NCBI RefSeq assembly: GCF_011617465.1
Contig: NZ_CP050153.1
Location: 3,472,001 to 3,536,000, forward strand
Length of the DNA stretch: 64,000 nucleotides
Source of the DNA: Brevibacterium pigmentatum
GTDB taxonomy: Bacteria > Actinomycetota > Actinomycetes > Actinomycetales > Brevibacteriaceae
Direction: 5' to 3'
The position numbers and the translations under genes were made by a program. The number at the start of each line of letters is the position of its first letter. Positions within the stretch are counted from its first letter, which is position 1. Below are positions 25,869 through 34,638 of the stretch, in pieces. A model generated the notes under the pieces. The model was not told the origin of the DNA. It did no database searches and saw only the letters and a program-made list of their open reading frames with translations.

Positions 25869-28007
25869 TCAGGCCCGCAGCGCAAGCGCGAATGGCAGCA
25901 CCGAGGTGGCTCCTGCCCTACGCAGCAGTCGTGCACAGACCGTCATCGTCCACCGGGAGACGACCTCGTCATCGACGAGCAGCACTGACTTCCCGGCCAC
26001 GACTTTTTCGACCTCAGGCGGGACGACGAAGGCCTCATAGAGGTCTTTGACGCGGAAGGCACTGTTGACGTCCGGCGTGCCATGGTCACCGACCTGAAGC
26101 AGCTCACCCCCATCGACAAGTCGGCCGGCCGTTGCGAGATTCGCGGCCAAGGATCGCACCGTCACGGGACGGCGATTGCTCGGGATCGACACGACCACCT
26201 CGGGCCGTGTTTTCCAATCCCACTGTGCCAAGACCTCGAGGCACCACTTGCCGATCTGTCCGGGCACCTCGGCATCCGGAGCATCTGGGGCGAGGAACGC
26301 CCGAAGGGTCTGCCCTTGTCCGAGGTCGGACAGACGCGCGATCGCACGCCCCTCCTCGGCGAGCTCTTCCGCCGGGATCCGACCCCTGAGCGGAACCCCG
26401 ATGTTCGCGAGGCCGCTGGGCCAGGTGCTGCGCGGTTCGATCGGCAGGCCGATCTTGTGGAGGTTCCCGGCCGCGACCTGGCGCTGTTCGTCGGAGATCT
26501 CGGCGGAGAACCACACACCGGCGCAGTTGTCGCAGCGGCCGCACGGCTGCGGATCGGGATCGTCGAGCTGACGGATGAGGAACTCCATTCGGCACTGCCC
26601 GGTCGCCTCATAATCGAGCATGGCCTGGGCCTCTTCCGCTCGGACGGCCGCGACCTTCTCATATCGTTCCCGGTCATAGTTCCACCCGTGCCCGGTCGAG
26701 ACGTACCCGCCCTTGACCTTCGACACCGCATCTTCGACTTCGAGAGTCTTGAGCAGCAGATTCAGTCGGGATCTCTTGGTTCCGACCAAGGTCTCCAAGC
26801 GGGCCACGGACAGGGGGCCGTCCGCCTCGGCGAGGGCCGCGAGCACGGCGTTCGCGTCGTCCTGGTTGGGCATCGACGCGGTCGCGAAGTACTCCCAGAT
26901 CTGTTCGTCTTCGGCGCCGGGCAGCAGGAGCACATCGGCGGAGTCTGTGGCACGGCCGGCACGACCGACCTGCTGGTAGTAGGCCACGGCCGAGGACGGC
27001 GCGCCGATATGGACGACGAATCCGAGGTCGGGTTTGTCGAATCCCATTCCCAGCGCCGAGGTGGCCACGAGCGCCTTGAGGCGGTTGTCCTTGAGCTGCT
27101 GTTCGAGTTCGGCGCGTTCCTCGGCATCTGTCCGGCCCGTGTAGGCGCGGACCTCGTAGCCTTGTTCGCGCAGCATCCGGGTGATGTCTTCGGCTGCGGA
27201 GACGGTGAGCGTGTAGACGATGCCGGACCCTGTGAAGTCGTTGAGGTGCGAGGACAGCCAGGCGATGCGTGCGCTGGCGTCGAGTCCGCTCAGGACACCG
27301 AGGCGCAGGGAGTCGCGGGCGAGTTCACCGCGGACGACGGTGGTGTCGTCGCCGAGCTGTTCGGCGACGTCGGCAACGACGCGGGAGTTCGCTGTCGCGG
27401 TCGTCGCGAGCACCGGGGTGTTGCGCGGCAGTTCGGACAGGATGCGTCCGATGCGGCGGTAGTCGGGGCGGAAGTCGTGCCCCCAGTCGGAGATGCAGTG
27501 GGCTTCGTCGACGACGATGAGGCCGAGGAAGGCGAGCAGCTGCGGCAGCACTTCGTCGCGGAACTGCGGATTGTTCAGCCGCTCCGGGGAGACGAGGAGA
27601 ACGTCGAGGTTGCCGGCCTTGAGGTCTTCGAGGACGGAGTCCCATTCGGTGACGTTGGAGGAGTTGAGGCTGGCGGCGCGGACTCCGGCGCGTTCGGCTG
27701 CGGCGATCTGGTCGCGCATGAGTGCCAGCAACGGAGAGATGATGAGGCTCGGACCAGTGCCGGAGGCCCGGAGCATGCGGGTGGCGACGAAGTACACGGC
27801 CGACTTGCCCCACCCAGTGCGCTGGACAACGAGGACGCGCTTCTTCGCCTGCACGAGGTCGCGGATGGACTCGAGCTGGCCGTCGCGGAACTGCGCATTC
27901 GGGCTCGCAGTGAGCTCGACGAGGATGCGCTGTGCCTCGATCGCGAAGTCGTCTGAATTGCTGTGCGAGCCGGCCGCGGGTGGGGATGTCGGGGTGGATT
28001 CCGTCAT
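25869..28007 (-). CDS. RecQ-family DNA helicase with C-terminal phosphoribosyltransferase-like domain
   Basis: The 712-residue protein has the RecQ helicase core: the RecQ-type motif 0 (AQFRDGQLESIRDLV), Walker A TGWGKS (64-69), DEAH (167-170) in LIVVDEAHCISDWGHDFRPD, and motif VI YYQQVGRAGRATDSADV. A zinc cluster follows (ATGQCRMEFLIRQL, DPQPCGRCDNCAGVWF). There is no clear HRDC domain. Instead the last ~120 residues end in GKSVLLVDDEVVSRWTMTVC, which resembles the PRPP loop of type I phosphoribosyltransferases (VLLVDD…SRWT). It unwinds DNA 3' to 5', and the tail may bind a nucleotide or regulate. The gene stands alone. Confidence 0.9.
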   Translation of the reverse strand: MTESTPTSPPAAGSHSNSDDFAIEAQRILVELTASPNAQFRDGQLESIRDLVQAKKRVLVVQRTGWGKSAVYFVATRMLRASGTGPSLIISPLLALMRDQIAAAERAGVRAASLNSSNVTEWDSVLEDLKAGNLDVLLVSPERLNNPQFRDEVLPQLLAFLGLIVVDEAHCISDWGHDFRPDYRRIGRILSELPRNTPVLATTATANSRVVADVAEQLGDDTTVVRGELARDSLRLGVLSGLDASARIAWLSSHLNDFTGSGIVYTLTVSAAEDITRMLREQGYEVRAYTGRTDAEERAELEQQLKDNRLKALVATSALGMGFDKPDLGFVVHIGAPSSAVAYYQQVGRAGRATDSADVLLLPGAEDEQIWEYFATASMPNQDDANAVLAALAEADGPLSVARLETLVGTKRSRLNLLLKTLEVEDAVSKVKGGYVSTGHGWNYDRERYEKVAAVRAEEAQAMLDYEATGQCRMEFLIRQLDDPDPQPCGRCDNCAGVWFSAEISDEQRQVAAGNLHKIGLPIEPRSTWPSGLANIGVPLRGRIPAEELAEEGRAIARLSDLGQGQTLRAFLAPDAPDAEVPGQIGKWCLEVLAQWDWKTRPEVVVSIPSNRRPVTVRSLAANLATAGRLVDGGELLQVGDHGTPDVNSAFRVKDLYEAFVVPPEVEKVVAGKSVLLVDDEVVSRWTMTVCARLLRRAGATSVLPFALALRA

Positions 28008-28058
28008 GGGGCCAGTCTAGGTGGAGGGTCTGACACGGCTGGACGGGCCGACGTACCC

Positions 28059-28532
28059 TCAGCGCAGCGCGAGTTCAATACCCAAGGTGGCGAGCACTCC
28101 GAAGAGGACGCCCCAGAGGATGATCGAGATGACCTGCCAGAAGGCCACGACATTGCGGTTCGCACCGAAGCCGACCATCGCGGACGAAGTGATCTGCGAG
28201 GGCAGGAGTGTTTGGCCGAGCAGCGAAACTCCCGGCACGCCGAACTTGTCGAACATGCGCTTGAGCCGCTGTCGCTTCGGCTTCTCCTCGACCTCCTTAT
28301 TCTTCGTCGCCTTGTCGCGGATGGCACCGGCCCCATAGACGAAGGCGAGCATCGAGATGACGTTGCCGATGACGGCTACGAGGATGGCGACGACGGGGTG
28401 AAGTCCGATCGCGACGCCGATGACAGCGCCGAAATACGACTCGACGAAGGGGATGGCCGAGACGAGCAGAACGCCCGCCCATTGCAGCCAGTCGGGAAAG
28501 TTTCCGGCGAATTCCTGCAGACTGTCGATCAT
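28059..28532 (-). CDS. Small multidrug export family membrane protein
   Basis: The 157-residue protein has four or five membrane helices and the motif AGVLLVSAIPFVESYFGAVI near the N-terminus, followed by a basic cytoplasmic loop (KNKEVEEKPKRQRLKRM) and PSQITSSAMVGFGANR. This fits the Sm_multidrug_ex family (PF06695), whose name rests on thin evidence. A purine-rich ribosome site (AGAGAGAG) precedes the ATG. It is divergent from a TetR regulator with a palindrome in the shared promoter region, so it is probably the regulated gene. Confidence 0.8.
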   Translation of the reverse strand: MIDSLQEFAGNFPDWLQWAGVLLVSAIPFVESYFGAVIGVAIGLHPVVAILVAVIGNVISMLAFVYGAGAIRDKATKNKEVEEKPKRQRLKRMFDKFGVPGVSLLGQTLLPSQITSSAMVGFGANRNVVAFWQVISIILWGVLFGVLATLGIELALR

Positions 28533-28614
28533 GAGGGCTCTCTCTTCTTCCGTTCGGGTCCTCTGGTCGGGTCAGCACACTGTTCCTGCCGCGCCTTAAA
28601 CGCTTTGGCACACC

Positions 28615-28636
28615 GTACTAGTACAACGTACTATAC
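28615..28636. promoter_or_regulatory. Probable TetR operator
   Basis: GTACTAGTAC (28615-28624) is a perfect 10-bp palindrome and is followed after 3 bp by GTACTATAC, a near-repeat of it. The pair lies in the divergent region, 82 bp before the exporter start and 23 bp before the TetR ATG. Confidence 0.6.
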
Positions 28637-28659
28637 ACTGATCGAAAGCATCGTTGTCA

Positions 28660-29283
28660 ATGAAGCGAGGAGCTCGGTTGTCGAAGCGAGACGAGATCAT
28701 CGCCGCGGCGATTCGCCTGGCGGAGGGGTCGCAGCCGGGGCAGGCGAACCTCAGCGTGCGTGCTGTGGCCAAGGAGGCGGGAGTCGGGGCATCGACGCTG
28801 CGCCACTACTTCCCCACCCAGGCGGACCTCCACGAGGCGGTCGCGCTGCGCTCCATCGACACCGTCATCAATGACTTCTCCATCGCCGATTCGAGCCGTG
28901 CACCAGCCGATCGTCTCTATGAGTGCTGCGCCCAATTCCTGCCGACTCATGAGCATCGGGATGTGCAGCTCGAAACGTGGTTCTCCATGCACTTGCATGC
29001 GCTCGGAGCCGAGAAGCGCGCCGTGTCCCGTCGACTCCTCGAACATGGCCACCGGGTCACTTATGACAGCCTGCATCGGTGGCTGAATCTGCTCGCCGAG
29101 GAGGGGCACCTCGACCCCACCGAGGTGGCCCCGACCGCCACAGCGCTCTTCACCACCGTCGACGGCATCGCCCTGCATTCGATCATCTCGCCCGAGACGA
29201 TGACCGTCGACGCCGCGCATGAGCAGGTGAAGTGGACGATCGACAAGCTCCTCAGCTCCTGGTCGCCCCACAGCACCTCTTAG
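28660..29283 (+). CDS. TetR-family regulator
   Basis: The 207-residue protein begins with a TetR helix-turn-helix (RDEIIAAAIRLAEG, then LSVRAVAKEAGVGASTLRHY with FPTQADLHEAV) and has a helical ligand domain with no recognisable ligand. It is divergent from a small multidrug exporter gene with a palindromic site between, so it probably represses that gene and itself. The ATG at 28660 is used; a TTG six bases earlier is possible. No good ribosome site precedes it, and the site overlap suggests a short leader. Confidence 0.85.
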   Translation: MKRGARLSKRDEIIAAAIRLAEGSQPGQANLSVRAVAKEAGVGASTLRHYFPTQADLHEAVALRSIDTVINDFSIADSSRAPADRLYECCAQFLPTHEHRDVQLETWFSMHLHALGAEKRAVSRRLLEHGHRVTYDSLHRWLNLLAEEGHLDPTEVAPTATALFTTVDGIALHSIISPETMTVDAAHEQVKWTIDKLLSSWSPHSTS

Positions 29284-29293
29284 GTGGTCTTTT

Positions 29294-29324
29294 TGGTCAC
29301 GCTCTGCTCGAATTTCTGTGACCA
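29294..29324. terminator. Hairpin between convergent TetR gene and lysG
   Basis: TGGTCAC (29294-29300) and GTGACCA (29318-29324) form a 7-bp perfect stem with a 17-nt loop, 10 bp after the TetR stop. The left arm is preceded by CTTTTT, which would serve as the T tract for the leftward lysG transcript. Confidence 0.5.
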
Positions 29325-29388
29325 TTTCGCCCACCCAGTGCGCCGAGAAGCGGCTCAATAGAAGGCAACCGCACCTCTCGTCACCCGA

Positions 29389-30288
29389 TCACCGCATCGC
29401 GGCGGCCGCGCGACGCAGCGCCTCGGTCAGTCGGGAGAGCTTGTCAGAGGCCAACGTCCAGTGGTGCCAGTACAGCGGGACGTCGATATGCGGTTCGGTG
29501 CCGATCTCGACAAGGTCGGCGTCGAGACCCTCGAACTGCATGAGCGGCACCATCCCCCAGCCGAGGCCCGCCTCCACTGCGGCCACGAACTCCGCCGATC
29601 CCGGCACGACCGACAGCGGCGGCCGCCCATCGACTCCGCACCGGCGGAGGAACTCGAACTGCAGGTCATCGTCCTGCCCGAAGTTCACCATCGGCAGCCT
29701 GGACAGATCCGCCTCGGTACCGGTGGAATGCCGATCGAACAGGGAGCGCTCGGCCACGGCGACGTAGCGCATCGTCCCGAGCTCGGCTACGGTCGTCCCG
29801 TATCCGCCAGTCGCCGTCGAGGTGATCGTGCCGAGCACCTCGCCCGACGCCAAGAGCGGCAGCGCCTTGTCCTGATCGACCATCTCGATGCGGAGGACGA
29901 CGTCGTCCCAGCCGGCCGCCTCGGCGAAGATCGGGCGGAACCACGTCGCCATCGAATCGGCATTCACCCCCACCCGGAGCACGGTCGGCTCGCTCCGCCC
30001 AGCACCTGATCCGCCCGATCCAGGCGAATCGGCGTCGATTCCGTGCAGCCGGTCGAGCGCCTCGGACTCGAGCAGCTCGACCTGCCGGGCGTAGCGGAGA
30101 ATCGCCTGCCCCGCCTCGGTGACGGTGATCGGGTTCGTTCGTCGGATGAGCACCTGCCCGACGCGGGACTCGAGTGTGCGGATGCGCTGGCTCGCCGCCG
30201 AGGCGGTGATGCCGAGAACGAAGGCCGCCCCCTCGACGGTGCCTTCGTCGACAGCGGCGGCGAGGGCTTTCACGTGATCGATGTTCAT
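29389..30288 (-). CDS. lysG: LysG-type LysR regulator of lysine/arginine export
   Basis: This 299-residue LysR protein starts NIDHVKALAAAVDEGTVEGA with the helix-turn-helix ITASAASQRIRTLESRVGQV, followed by the co-inducer domain (PTVLRVGVNADSMATWF; QDKALPLLASGEVLGTITS). This is the ArgP/LysG/IciA branch. It lies divergent to a LysE-type exporter, 70 bp apart, the same arrangement as in Corynebacterium glutamicum, where LysG with basic amino acids activates lysE. The ATG at 30288 is chosen because the domain starts at once; longer upstream reading would overlap the lysE promoter. The C-terminus is rich in Ala and Arg. Confidence 0.88.
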   Translation of the reverse strand: MNIDHVKALAAAVDEGTVEGAAFVLGITASAASQRIRTLESRVGQVLIRRTNPITVTEAGQAILRYARQVELLESEALDRLHGIDADSPGSGGSGAGRSEPTVLRVGVNADSMATWFRPIFAEAAGWDDVVLRIEMVDQDKALPLLASGEVLGTITSTATGGYGTTVAELGTMRYVAVAERSLFDRHSTGTEADLSRLPMVNFGQDDDLQFEFLRRCGVDGRPPLSVVPGSAEFVAAVEAGLGWGMVPLMQFEGLDADLVEIGTEPHIDVPLYWHHWTLASDKLSRLTEALRRAAAAMR

Positions 30289-30358
30289 GAAGCAATTGTG
30301 CATCAGATGCATATTCTGTTGTTTTTCTTCTGACTTGTCGGTCTCTACTGTTGAGTCC

Positions 30359-30958
30359 GTGCTCACTCATCTCGTCACCGGACTCCTCACCGGCTGGTCG
30401 CTCATCATCGCCGTCGGCCCGCAGAACGCACTCCTGCTGCGGCAGGGGATTCGGCGCGAGCACCTCGGCGTCGTCGTCACCATCTGCATCGTCGCCGACG
30501 TCCTGCTCATCGGCGCGGGCACGGTGGGAATCGGGGCGATCGTGCTTCTGGCACCGTGGGCACTCGAGATCCTGCGCTGGCTGGGCGTGGCCTACCTCCT
30601 CTGGTTCGCGTGGACGAGCCTGAAATCAGCGCGCGAGGCCACCGGGCTGAAGGCGGACACTCATCAGCGGACCCTCAAATCCGTCATCCTCACCACTCTG
30701 GCGCTGACGTTCCTCAATCCGGGCGTCTACATCGACACCGTCGTCATGCTCGGCAACCTCGCGAACCAGCAGGGTCCGGGCGGAGTCTGGCCGTTCACGT
30801 TCGGGGCCATGCTCGGCTCGATCAGCTGGTTCCTCGTCATCGGCTACGGCGCCCGCGGACTCTCCCGCTACCTCGCTCGACCGCGCGTGTGGCAGGTCCT
30901 CGATGTCGTCATCGCGATCGTGCTCGTGGTGCTGGCCGCGCGGCTGGCGCTCGGATAA
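30359..30958 (+). CDS. lysE: LysE-type basic amino acid exporter
   Basis: The 199-residue membrane protein has six hydrophobic segments and the LysE signature TGLLTGWSLIIAVGPQNALL near the N-terminus, with TLKSVILTTLALTFLNPGVY after the cytoplasmic loop. It exports lysine or arginine. The GTG at 30359 matches the N-terminus of characterised LysE; the longer reading starts inside the lysG leader. Regulation by the divergent LysG is inferred. Confidence 0.88.
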   Translation: MLTHLVTGLLTGWSLIIAVGPQNALLLRQGIRREHLGVVVTICIVADVLLIGAGTVGIGAIVLLAPWALEILRWLGVAYLLWFAWTSLKSAREATGLKADTHQRTLKSVILTTLALTFLNPGVYIDTVVMLGNLANQQGPGGVWPFTFGAMLGSISWFLVIGYGARGLSRYLARPRVWQVLDVVIAIVLVVLAARLALG

Positions 30959-31045
30959 CGGGCTGCGCCGAGGCGGCCGAGGCTCTACGGCCGTGCTCGA
31001 GCAGAGAGCTGCGACACGATTGCCCGCATCGCTGAACCCGTTTTC

Positions 31046-31095
31046 CTGGTCGATCCGCGTCGGTTAGGGCGCGGAAACCACTGCGGATCGACCAG
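31046..31095. terminator. Hairpin between convergent lysE and YhgE/Pip gene
   Basis: CTGGTCGATCCGC (31046-31058) is mirrored exactly by GCGGATCGACCAG (31083-31095) with a 24-nt loop that contains a further small fold. It is 88 bp after lysE and 42 bp after the YhgE/Pip stop on the other strand, and the gap holds no other feature. Confidence 0.6.
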
Positions 31096-31136
31096 ACAAT
31101 TCAACTTAACGACTGCTATAGGCCCCGCGCCCCGGC

Positions 31137-33314
31137 CTAGAGCTCCAGACTCGGGTGGAGCTGGGTGAGTGTGACCATGCGCTTGCGGCTGCAGACCATA
31201 ATCGTGGCGACCAGACAGATCCCAGTCATCAGCAACAACACCACGGCCGCTTGCGCTGCGATGAACATGTCGCCACCGGCAACCAGGGTGCGCAGACCGT
31301 TGACCGCATGCGTCATCGGCAGGAACGGCGAGATGATCTGGAAGATCGTCGGCGCCGTCTGCACCGGATAGGTTCCGCCTGCCGAGGCGATCTGCAGCAT
31401 GAGCAGCACCAGGGCGATCAGCCTGCCGACCCCTCCCAAGGCCGCGACACACAGTTGGTGCACGGAGTGGAAACAGGCCGCCACGAGTATCGAGAACAAC
31501 AGCGTCCACACCCACGCTCCGGCCGAGAAGTCCAAGGCGAAGGTGAGGATCGCATAGAGGACTGCGACCTGGGCGATGCCGAAGAGCAGCCCCGGAACGT
31601 AGCCGGCCCAGGCGATCCGCGACGAGCTGGCCGATGAGAACAACGCCCGGCACGGGATAGCGTTGATCACCATGTAGGTGATCATTCCGCCGATCCACAG
31701 GGCCAAGGAGACGAAGAACGCGGACAGTCCCTCGCCATAGGCGTCGACGGCGTTGTCCTTGACCTTGTCCGCGTCAACGGGAACAGCTACGACATCCGAA
31801 CGATTCTCCCGATCCTTCTTGTCGTAGGTCGGGATCTGCTCGAGTCCCTTCTCCAGACCGTCGGCGAGTTCTCCGGAGCCGTCGTCGAGTTTGCCAGCGC
31901 CCTTGTCGAGTTCCTTCGACCCGTCGACGAGCTGAGCCGATCCGTCCTTGAGATCACCGGCTCCGTCCTTGGCCTTCGCCGTGCCGTCCTTGAGCTGGAC
32001 GGCTCCGTCGTGGAGGTCACCAGCACCCTTGGCAAGCTTTCCTGCACCGGCATCGAGTTTGATCAGCCCGGAGTGGAGGTCATCAGCACCGGTCGCGACC
32101 TTCTGAGCGCCGTCGTCGAGCTGACCGATCTTCTTATCGGCCGTGCGGATCTTGTCCATCACTCCGTCGACCGCGTCGGTCAGTTTGTCCTCGAGGCTCT
32201 TCGCCTCGTCCTTGGCATCGGAGGCGCGCTTATGCGCGGAATCGAGGTCCTCGCCAAGGCTGTCGGCATCCTCGGCGAGCTTCTTAACGTTCGGGTCGTC
32301 CGGATAGTCCTTCTGCAGCCGCTTGATCCGGTCGTCCATGTCCCCGCGCACGGTGGTGCGGGCATCGTCGAAGTCCCCTTCGGCGCGTTCGAGCTTGGGG
32401 CGCGCTCCGTCGACGACATCATCGGCCTTGCGTTTGACGTCCTCGGCCTTCTTCGTGGCCTCGTCTGCGGTATCGCGCAGTTCGGAGGTGCCGTCGGCGA
32501 CCTGCCCGGCGCCGTCGGCGAGTTTCTTCGAGCCGCCCTTCGCCTCAGCTGTGCCCTTCTTCAGATCAGAGGCACCATCGGCCAGGTCGCCGCTGCCCTT
32601 CTTCAGCTCACCAGCACCTTTGTCGAGGTCGATGAGACCGGTCTGCAGCGTTCCGACGCCCTTGTCGAGCTTCGTCGTCCCGTCGACGAGCTCTCCGGTG
32701 CCGTCGTGGAGCTGACCTGCTCCGTCGTGCAGTTCGGACGCACCGTCCGCGGCCTTCTCCGTCTCAGAGTGGATGTCGTTGAATCCGAGATACACCTGGG
32801 TGACGTACTCGGCCGTGGTTGTCTCGCTCAGTCCCGACTTGATCTCGGAGAGGATGGTCCCGGCCAACTGTCCGACGATGAAGTTGTGGGCATCGTCGGT
32901 GCGCAGCCGCAGCCCTGCCTGCTCCGGATCGTCACCGCCTGTCGACACGAGCATTTCCGAGAAGTCCGAGGGGACTTCGAGGATCGCGAAGTACTTCCCC
33001 TCGGCAAGCCCCTTGTCAGCCTCCTCCTGGCTGGTCTCCTGCCAGTCGAATCCGCCTTCGCCCTTCGGCGTGATCTCGTCGACGAGGTCATCGCCGGCGT
33101 TGAGCCTCTCCCCGTCCGAATCGGGCTTCTCCGCGCCCGTATCCTCGTTGACGATGGCCGCCTGCAGTTTGTCGAGGTGGTCGGTCGGGTTCCAGTTCGA
33201 GGCCAGGTACAGGCCGCCGTAGATCGACGGGATGACGATGATGACGATCATCGCCAGTCGCGTGATCGTGTGGCGTTTGAACCGTGAGAGTTCTAACCAG
33301 GGCAGGGAGAACAT
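31137..33314 (-). CDS. YhgE/Pip domain-containing membrane protein
   Basis: The 725-residue protein has one membrane helix at the N-terminus (RLAMIVIIVIPSIYGGLYLA), a large external region and five or six helices at the C-terminus (from ~500). The external part contains many imperfect repeats of the form LxDGAxxLxDG in two blocks, with a long charged coiled coil between them. This is the YhgE/Pip (phage infection protein) architecture, related to ABC-2 type permeases; such proteins include the mycobacterial and lactococcal homologues, with phage receptor or secretion roles. The ATG at 33314 follows a GAGGAG site. It lies 40 bp after an ATPase gene on the same strand, a likely partner. Confidence 0.88.
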   Translation of the reverse strand: MFSLPWLELSRFKRHTITRLAMIVIIVIPSIYGGLYLASNWNPTDHLDKLQAAIVNEDTGAEKPDSDGERLNAGDDLVDEITPKGEGGFDWQETSQEEADKGLAEGKYFAILEVPSDFSEMLVSTGGDDPEQAGLRLRTDDAHNFIVGQLAGTILSEIKSGLSETTTAEYVTQVYLGFNDIHSETEKAADGASELHDGAGQLHDGTGELVDGTTKLDKGVGTLQTGLIDLDKGAGELKKGSGDLADGASDLKKGTAEAKGGSKKLADGAGQVADGTSELRDTADEATKKAEDVKRKADDVVDGARPKLERAEGDFDDARTTVRGDMDDRIKRLQKDYPDDPNVKKLAEDADSLGEDLDSAHKRASDAKDEAKSLEDKLTDAVDGVMDKIRTADKKIGQLDDGAQKVATGADDLHSGLIKLDAGAGKLAKGAGDLHDGAVQLKDGTAKAKDGAGDLKDGSAQLVDGSKELDKGAGKLDDGSGELADGLEKGLEQIPTYDKKDRENRSDVVAVPVDADKVKDNAVDAYGEGLSAFFVSLALWIGGMITYMVINAIPCRALFSSASSSRIAWAGYVPGLLFGIAQVAVLYAILTFALDFSAGAWVWTLLFSILVAACFHSVHQLCVAALGGVGRLIALVLLMLQIASAGGTYPVQTAPTIFQIISPFLPMTHAVNGLRTLVAGGDMFIAAQAAVVLLLMTGICLVATIMVCSRKRMVTLTQLHPSLEL

Positions 33315-33354
33315 TCGGGAATCTCCTCGGATTCGTGTACGTGGGGCAGGAAGT

Positions 33355-34212
33355 TCAGTGTTTGGACCCGCGATGAGCGGGAGGGTGGGGCGGCAGTTCG
33401 AGGTCGACAATCGACGGCTCCGCGCGGGAGCCGAGCGACCTGGTGGCGATGTCGAGTTCGCTCGAGTCTTCGCAGGAGACGATGACCGTGAGCAGGTCCT
33501 CGGGATCCCGTGATCTGCGCAGCTGCTGGTAGATGAGGATCCCGGCCCAAGCGCGGGCTCGGTCAGCGGATTCTCGCAGGTAGTCGATGTTGTCGATGAC
33601 GACGACGGGTGGACGGCTGAGGCTCGCCAGTCCGAACTCGAGGAAGAATTTCTGCAGTTCGCTCAGTTCGGAGACGAATACCTCTCCGTTGTCGTCGATG
33701 AGGAAGTCCGCGCGCTGGGCGTCCTGTTTCGAAAAGGTCCCCGGCGGCAGATCATCGATGAGCTCCGTAGCCGTGGTGAAAGCATCCCGGAACAGGCCGA
33801 TGACCTCGCGTAATGTCGACTTCGACGCCCACGGCTTATACCAGGGCTGCAGCATGATCTGCCGTTCGGCGACGTGCTGCGCGACCGTGAAATCGTCCTC
33901 AAGGTCCGTCAGTCCGCCGATGTGTCCGACCGCGACCTGTCCGCGTACCTTGCGGGCCTGTTTGCGGATATCAAGATCGCCGAGGCGGCCCTCCCCTGCC
34001 GAGACTTTCATCCTTCCAGCCAGGGACAGGAGGAAAGAGGTTTTGCCGCTGCCGGCAGGTCCGCGGACGACAGCGACGGCACCTGTCGGCACCTCGAGGT
34101 CGATATCGGTGAACACATCGCCCTGTTTTCCGGACAGAGACCAACCGCGCAGCGAGACCGCTGGCGCGTCGATGTCGGCGTCCTCGGCGAGAGTGTCCGT
34201 TGTGCTCTCCAT
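33355..34212 (-). CDS. ABC-transporter-like ATP-binding protein, atypical
   Basis: The 285-residue protein has Walker A GPAGSGKTS in VAVVRGPAGSGKTSFLLSLA, a signature-like LSELQKFFLEFGLASL, and a Walker B VVVIDNIDY in which the catalytic Glu is replaced by Asn. The usual LSGGQ is only weakly kept. It is therefore an ABC-type ATPase with reduced hydrolysis capacity or a different mechanism. It is upstream of, and probably cotranscribed with, the YhgE/Pip membrane protein. The ATG at 34212 is chosen for its GGGAG site; two starts within 15 bases upstream are possible. Confidence 0.75.
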   Translation of the reverse strand: MESTTDTLAEDADIDAPAVSLRGWSLSGKQGDVFTDIDLEVPTGAVAVVRGPAGSGKTSFLLSLAGRMKVSAGEGRLGDLDIRKQARKVRGQVAVGHIGGLTDLEDDFTVAQHVAERQIMLQPWYKPWASKSTLREVIGLFRDAFTTATELIDDLPPGTFSKQDAQRADFLIDDNGEVFVSELSELQKFFLEFGLASLSRPPVVVIDNIDYLRESADRARAWAGILIYQQLRRSRDPEDLLTVIVSCEDSSELDIATRSLGSRAEPSIVDLELPPHPPAHRGSKH

Positions 34213-34638
34213 AGCCATGGCTCCCAATCGTCTGTGCCCGCTTCGATCCGGTGCACGCCGGATATTTCTGCATCGCGCAGGTGACTGCAGAATACGCCAC
34301 TACCTGCGCACGGGTGTATGGAGCGGGCGACTCCATTCGAAGTTACCCGATGGTAACACCAGTGAATTATCTCATGGATCTGCTGCGAGAGTCAGGTCCG
34401 AGTACCGAGATGTCAGGAAACGCACACCGGCCTTCTGGGGAGGGGCCGTCGGGTGGCCATTCGGGCGGGCTGGCCGAGGCCTTTCGGCCGACCTTTCGAG
34501 GGCGGCCTCTCGGTCGGCTCTCTAGGTCGGCCGGCCGAAGCCTCCGGGAGTGTATCCGGAGCGCGGATGCAGGGGGTGTAGTCGTAATATCGAAGACGTC
34601 GATGTCTCTCGACACACGACGACGAGAATGAGGAGCGG
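34213..34638. other. 426-bp intergenic region with a small palindrome and GC-rich repeats
   Basis: GTTACC (34342-34347) and GGTAAC (34352-34357) form a perfect 6-bp inverted repeat with a 4-bp spacer, an operator candidate between two divergent transcription units. From about 34440 to 34560 the DNA is rich in repeated GGCCG and CGGCC blocks (for example TCGGCCGACC and GGTCGGCCGGCCG), able to form several alternative hairpins. No convincing gene is seen. Confidence 0.4.

Noticed and set aside
26082-27956. 624-codon open frame on the plus strand
   Set aside because: It lies opposite recQ, whose motifs are complete. The plus-strand product has no recognisable domain and the composition of a shadow frame.
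34251-34631. 126-codon plus-strand frame in the intergenic region
   Set aside because: The product has no similarity that I recognise, no ribosome site, and crosses the GGCCG-rich repeat zone.
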